Origin: Holophagales bacterium UBA2201
GTDB taxonomy: Bacteria > Acidobacteriota > Thermoanaerobaculia > UBA2201
Direction: 5' to 3'
Length of the DNA stretch: 5,912 nucleotides
Assembly (NCBI GenBank): GCA_002327305.1
Contig: DCUZ01000049.1
Location: 958-6,869 of the forward strand
In this document: piece after piece, positions 5,365-5,912 of the stretch
Layout of the letters: every line of letters starts with the position of its first letter
Position numbering within the stretch: the first letter of the stretch is position 1
The notes under the pieces: model-generated
What the model was told of the DNA's origin: nothing
Database searches by the model: none
What the model saw: only the letters and a program-made list of their open reading frames with translations
Made by a program: the position numbers and the translations under genes

Positions 5365-5436
5365 GTAGCGCAGGTCCTCTGACCTGCGGCGTTGGCTTTT
5401 CTTGGAGAGAGCGGCCGACTGGAGAGTCGGCCCTAC
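5365..5436 (+). repeat. Composite REP pair, copy 4 (inverted relative to the left flank)
   Basis: A B' hairpin (GTAG at 5365-5368, arms CGCAGGTC and GACCTGCG, loop CTCT) faces an A hairpin (5413-5432, then CTAC) across a spacer of exactly 24 bp. The spacer matches the left-flank spacer, read on the opposite strand, at about 18 of 24 positions, including a shared TGGCTTTT. The unit length is again 72 bp. Compared with left-flank B, the innermost stem pair has changed from T-A to C-G on both arms. Confidence 0.88.
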
Positions 5437-5490
5437 ATGCTGCCTATCAATAGGTTTCCTCCGGGTGGGTGGGGGACGCACTACGCACTA

Positions 5491-5505
5491 CGCGATTCGC
5501 GCTAC
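5491..5505 (-). repeat. Class C mini-hairpin, copy 1
   Basis: CGCG and CGCG flank an ATT loop, followed by CTAC, so the minus strand again reads GTAG directly at the hairpin foot. The stem is only 4 bp. It recurs at 5624-5638 and 5846-5860, and the constancy of the GTAG suggests a third REP type rather than chance. Confidence 0.6.
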
Positions 5506-5553
5506 CGGGTGGCTGGGGTGGGAAGATCGGCGTTGGATCCTCCTGGACCATCC

Positions 5554-5577
5554 GGCCGACTGGAGAGTCGGCCCTAC
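5554..5577 (-). repeat. Class A REP hairpin, solo
   Basis: Perfect stem GGCCGACT with AGTCGGCC, loop GGAG on the plus strand, ending in CTAC at 5574-5577. It has no B' partner at 24 bp: the sequence upstream is the class C link rather than a second hairpin. The following link carries CTTCAATAGG instead of CTATCAATAGG. Confidence 0.8.
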
Positions 5578-5623
5578 ATGCTGCCCTTCAATAGGTTTTC
5601 TCCGGTTGGGCGGGGACGCACTA

Positions 5624-5638
5624 CGCGATTCGCGCTAC
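5624..5638 (-). repeat. Class C mini-hairpin, copy 2
   Basis: Same 11-base core (CGCG, ATT, CGCG) and CTAC as at 5491, within the partial repeat copy. The preceding link is 8 bp shorter than in the other two copies. Confidence 0.6.
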
Positions 5639-5677
5639 TGGGTGGCTGGGGTGGGAAGATCGGGGTTGGCTTTTCTT

Positions 5678-5693
5678 GGAGAGTCGGCCCTGC
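5678..5693 (-). repeat. Class A REP half-site (one arm deleted)
   Basis: Only GGAG, the arm AGTCGGCC and a mutated tail CTGC remain. Comparison with 5401-5433 shows a 17-bp loss between two GGAGAG copies, removing the GGCCGACT arm. It parallels the single-arm loss at 171-186 in the left flank. Confidence 0.7.
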
Positions 5694-5719
5694 ATTCCAA
5701 AATGTGGCCGGGTGGGGGT

Positions 5720-5791
5720 GTAGCGCAGGTCCTCCGACCTGCGGCGTTGGATCCTCCTGGACCATCCGGCCGACTGGAGAGTCGGCCCTAC
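5720..5791 (+). repeat. Composite REP pair, copy 5
   Basis: A B' hairpin (GTAG at 5720-5723, arms CGCAGGTC and GACCTGCG, loop CTCC) faces an A hairpin (5768-5787, CTAC at 5788-5791). The spacer is again 24 bp although most of its sequence differs from that of copy 4. Length is therefore kept while sequence is not. Confidence 0.88.
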
Positions 5792-5845
5792 ATGCTGCCT
5801 ATCAATAGGTTTCCTCCGGGTGGGCGGGGGACGCACTACGCACTG

Positions 5846-5860
5846 CGCGATTCGCGCTAC
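5846..5860 (-). repeat. Class C mini-hairpin, copy 3, downstream of the tRNA
   Basis: CGCG, ATT, CGCG then CTAC. It lies about 21 bp beyond the tRNA 3' end on the transcribed (minus) strand and could help stop or trim the tRNA transcript, but no T-run follows. Confidence 0.6.
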
Positions 5861-5881
5861 CGGGTGGCTGGGGTGGGAAGA

Positions 5882-5912
5882 TCGGGGTGAGAGGATTTGA
5901 ACCTCCGACATC
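5882..5912 (-). tRNA. 3' part of a tRNA, probably tRNA-Pro (truncated by the window end)
   Basis: Read on the minus strand, the end of the window gives the tail of the variable loop, a T-arm with GGAGG, loop TTCAAAT and CCTCT (one G-U pair), and the acceptor 3' strand CACCCCG with discriminator A. CCA is not encoded. A G at position 72 followed by A73 implies C1-G72, which is typical of bacterial tRNA-Pro, and GTCGGAGGTTC at the T-arm is also usual for tRNA-Pro. The anticodon lies outside the window, so the identity is inferred. Confidence 0.82.

Larger units (their letters stand above)
5342..5533 (+). repeat. Long direct repeat, proximal copy (355-bp offset)
   Basis: This block of about 190 bp recurs at 5697-5888. 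The two copies are nearly identical apart from four single-base changes and a replaced stretch at about 5396-5411, inside the spacer between the B' and A hairpins. It contains a B' hairpin, an A hairpin, an invariant link with CTATCAATAGG, and a class C hairpin. A partial third copy offset by 141 bp occupies about 5545-5667. Confidence 0.9.
5697..5888 (+). repeat. Long direct repeat, distal copy ending inside the tRNA gene
   Basis: This is the counterpart of 5342-5533 at a constant offset of 355 bp. The match runs through the class C hairpin and the GGGTGGCTGGGGTGGGAAG link and stops within the first bases of the tRNA 3' end (5882-5888, TCGGGGT, against TCGGCGT at 5527-5533). A third version, TCGGGGT, occurs at 5660-5666. 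Confidence 0.88.

Noticed and set aside
5181..5890. Overlapping open frames on both strands in the right REP cluster
   Set aside because: They cover the terminator and repeated hairpins, repeat the same peptide segments, and resemble no protein family.
5342..5912. Integrative element with att site at the tRNA
   Set aside because: There is no integrase or recombinase gene near the tRNA in the window, and the tRNA-matching repeat is only about 7-8 bases. The repeats are better explained by local duplication.

Overview
The window is GC-rich bacterial DNA. It holds a compact block of six protein genes (about 1149-5226) bracketed by two dense clusters of REP-type palindromes. The left cluster contains a REP-associated tyrosine transposase (RAYT), and the right cluster runs into the 3' end of a tRNA, probably tRNA-Pro. 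The ferritin-rubredoxin pair suggests an anaerobe or microaerophile that must cope with oxygen and iron stress. Several -10 hexamers lie directly upstream of start codons, which suggests that leaderless mRNAs are common in this organism. The sequence alone does not allow a phylum to be named.

Left flank (1-1148): REP hairpins of two stem classes, A and B, surround a RAYT gene on the minus strand (228-710). Both classes have the same plan: a GTAG head, an 8-bp stem and a CTCC loop. Only the stem sequence differs. An A and a B hairpin facing each other across a 24-bp spacer make a 72-bp composite (REPIN-like) unit. The B half alone has been amplified into a tandem array with a 40-bp period at 791-1130.

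Minus-strand operon (3134 to 1149): a six-helix membrane protein, an SDR-fold protein lacking the usual catalytic Tyr and Lys, and a secreted LEA type 2 (WHy-like) protein. The first two genes are 1 bp apart and the last two overlap by 4 bp, so they are very probably co-transcribed. The joint function is not known. A link to the cell envelope is a guess based on one membrane and one exported product.

Plus-strand genes: a DHA2-type MFS exporter starts divergently from the operon, with a -10 box almost touching its ATG. It is followed by a ferritin-like (bacterioferritin-type) protein with its own promoter and strong Shine-Dalgarno, a 52-residue rubredoxin, and a strong intrinsic terminator.

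Right flank (5283-5912): a mosaic of A hairpins, a B variant with a compensatory stem change (B'), and a short third class (C). Much of it is a roughly 190-bp block present twice at a 355-bp offset, plus a partial third copy. The distal copy ends inside the tRNA. The composite units here are in the opposite orientation to those on the left, so the gene block lies between inverted repeats. The RAYT with its asymmetric, stem-switching REP family is the most notable system in the window.
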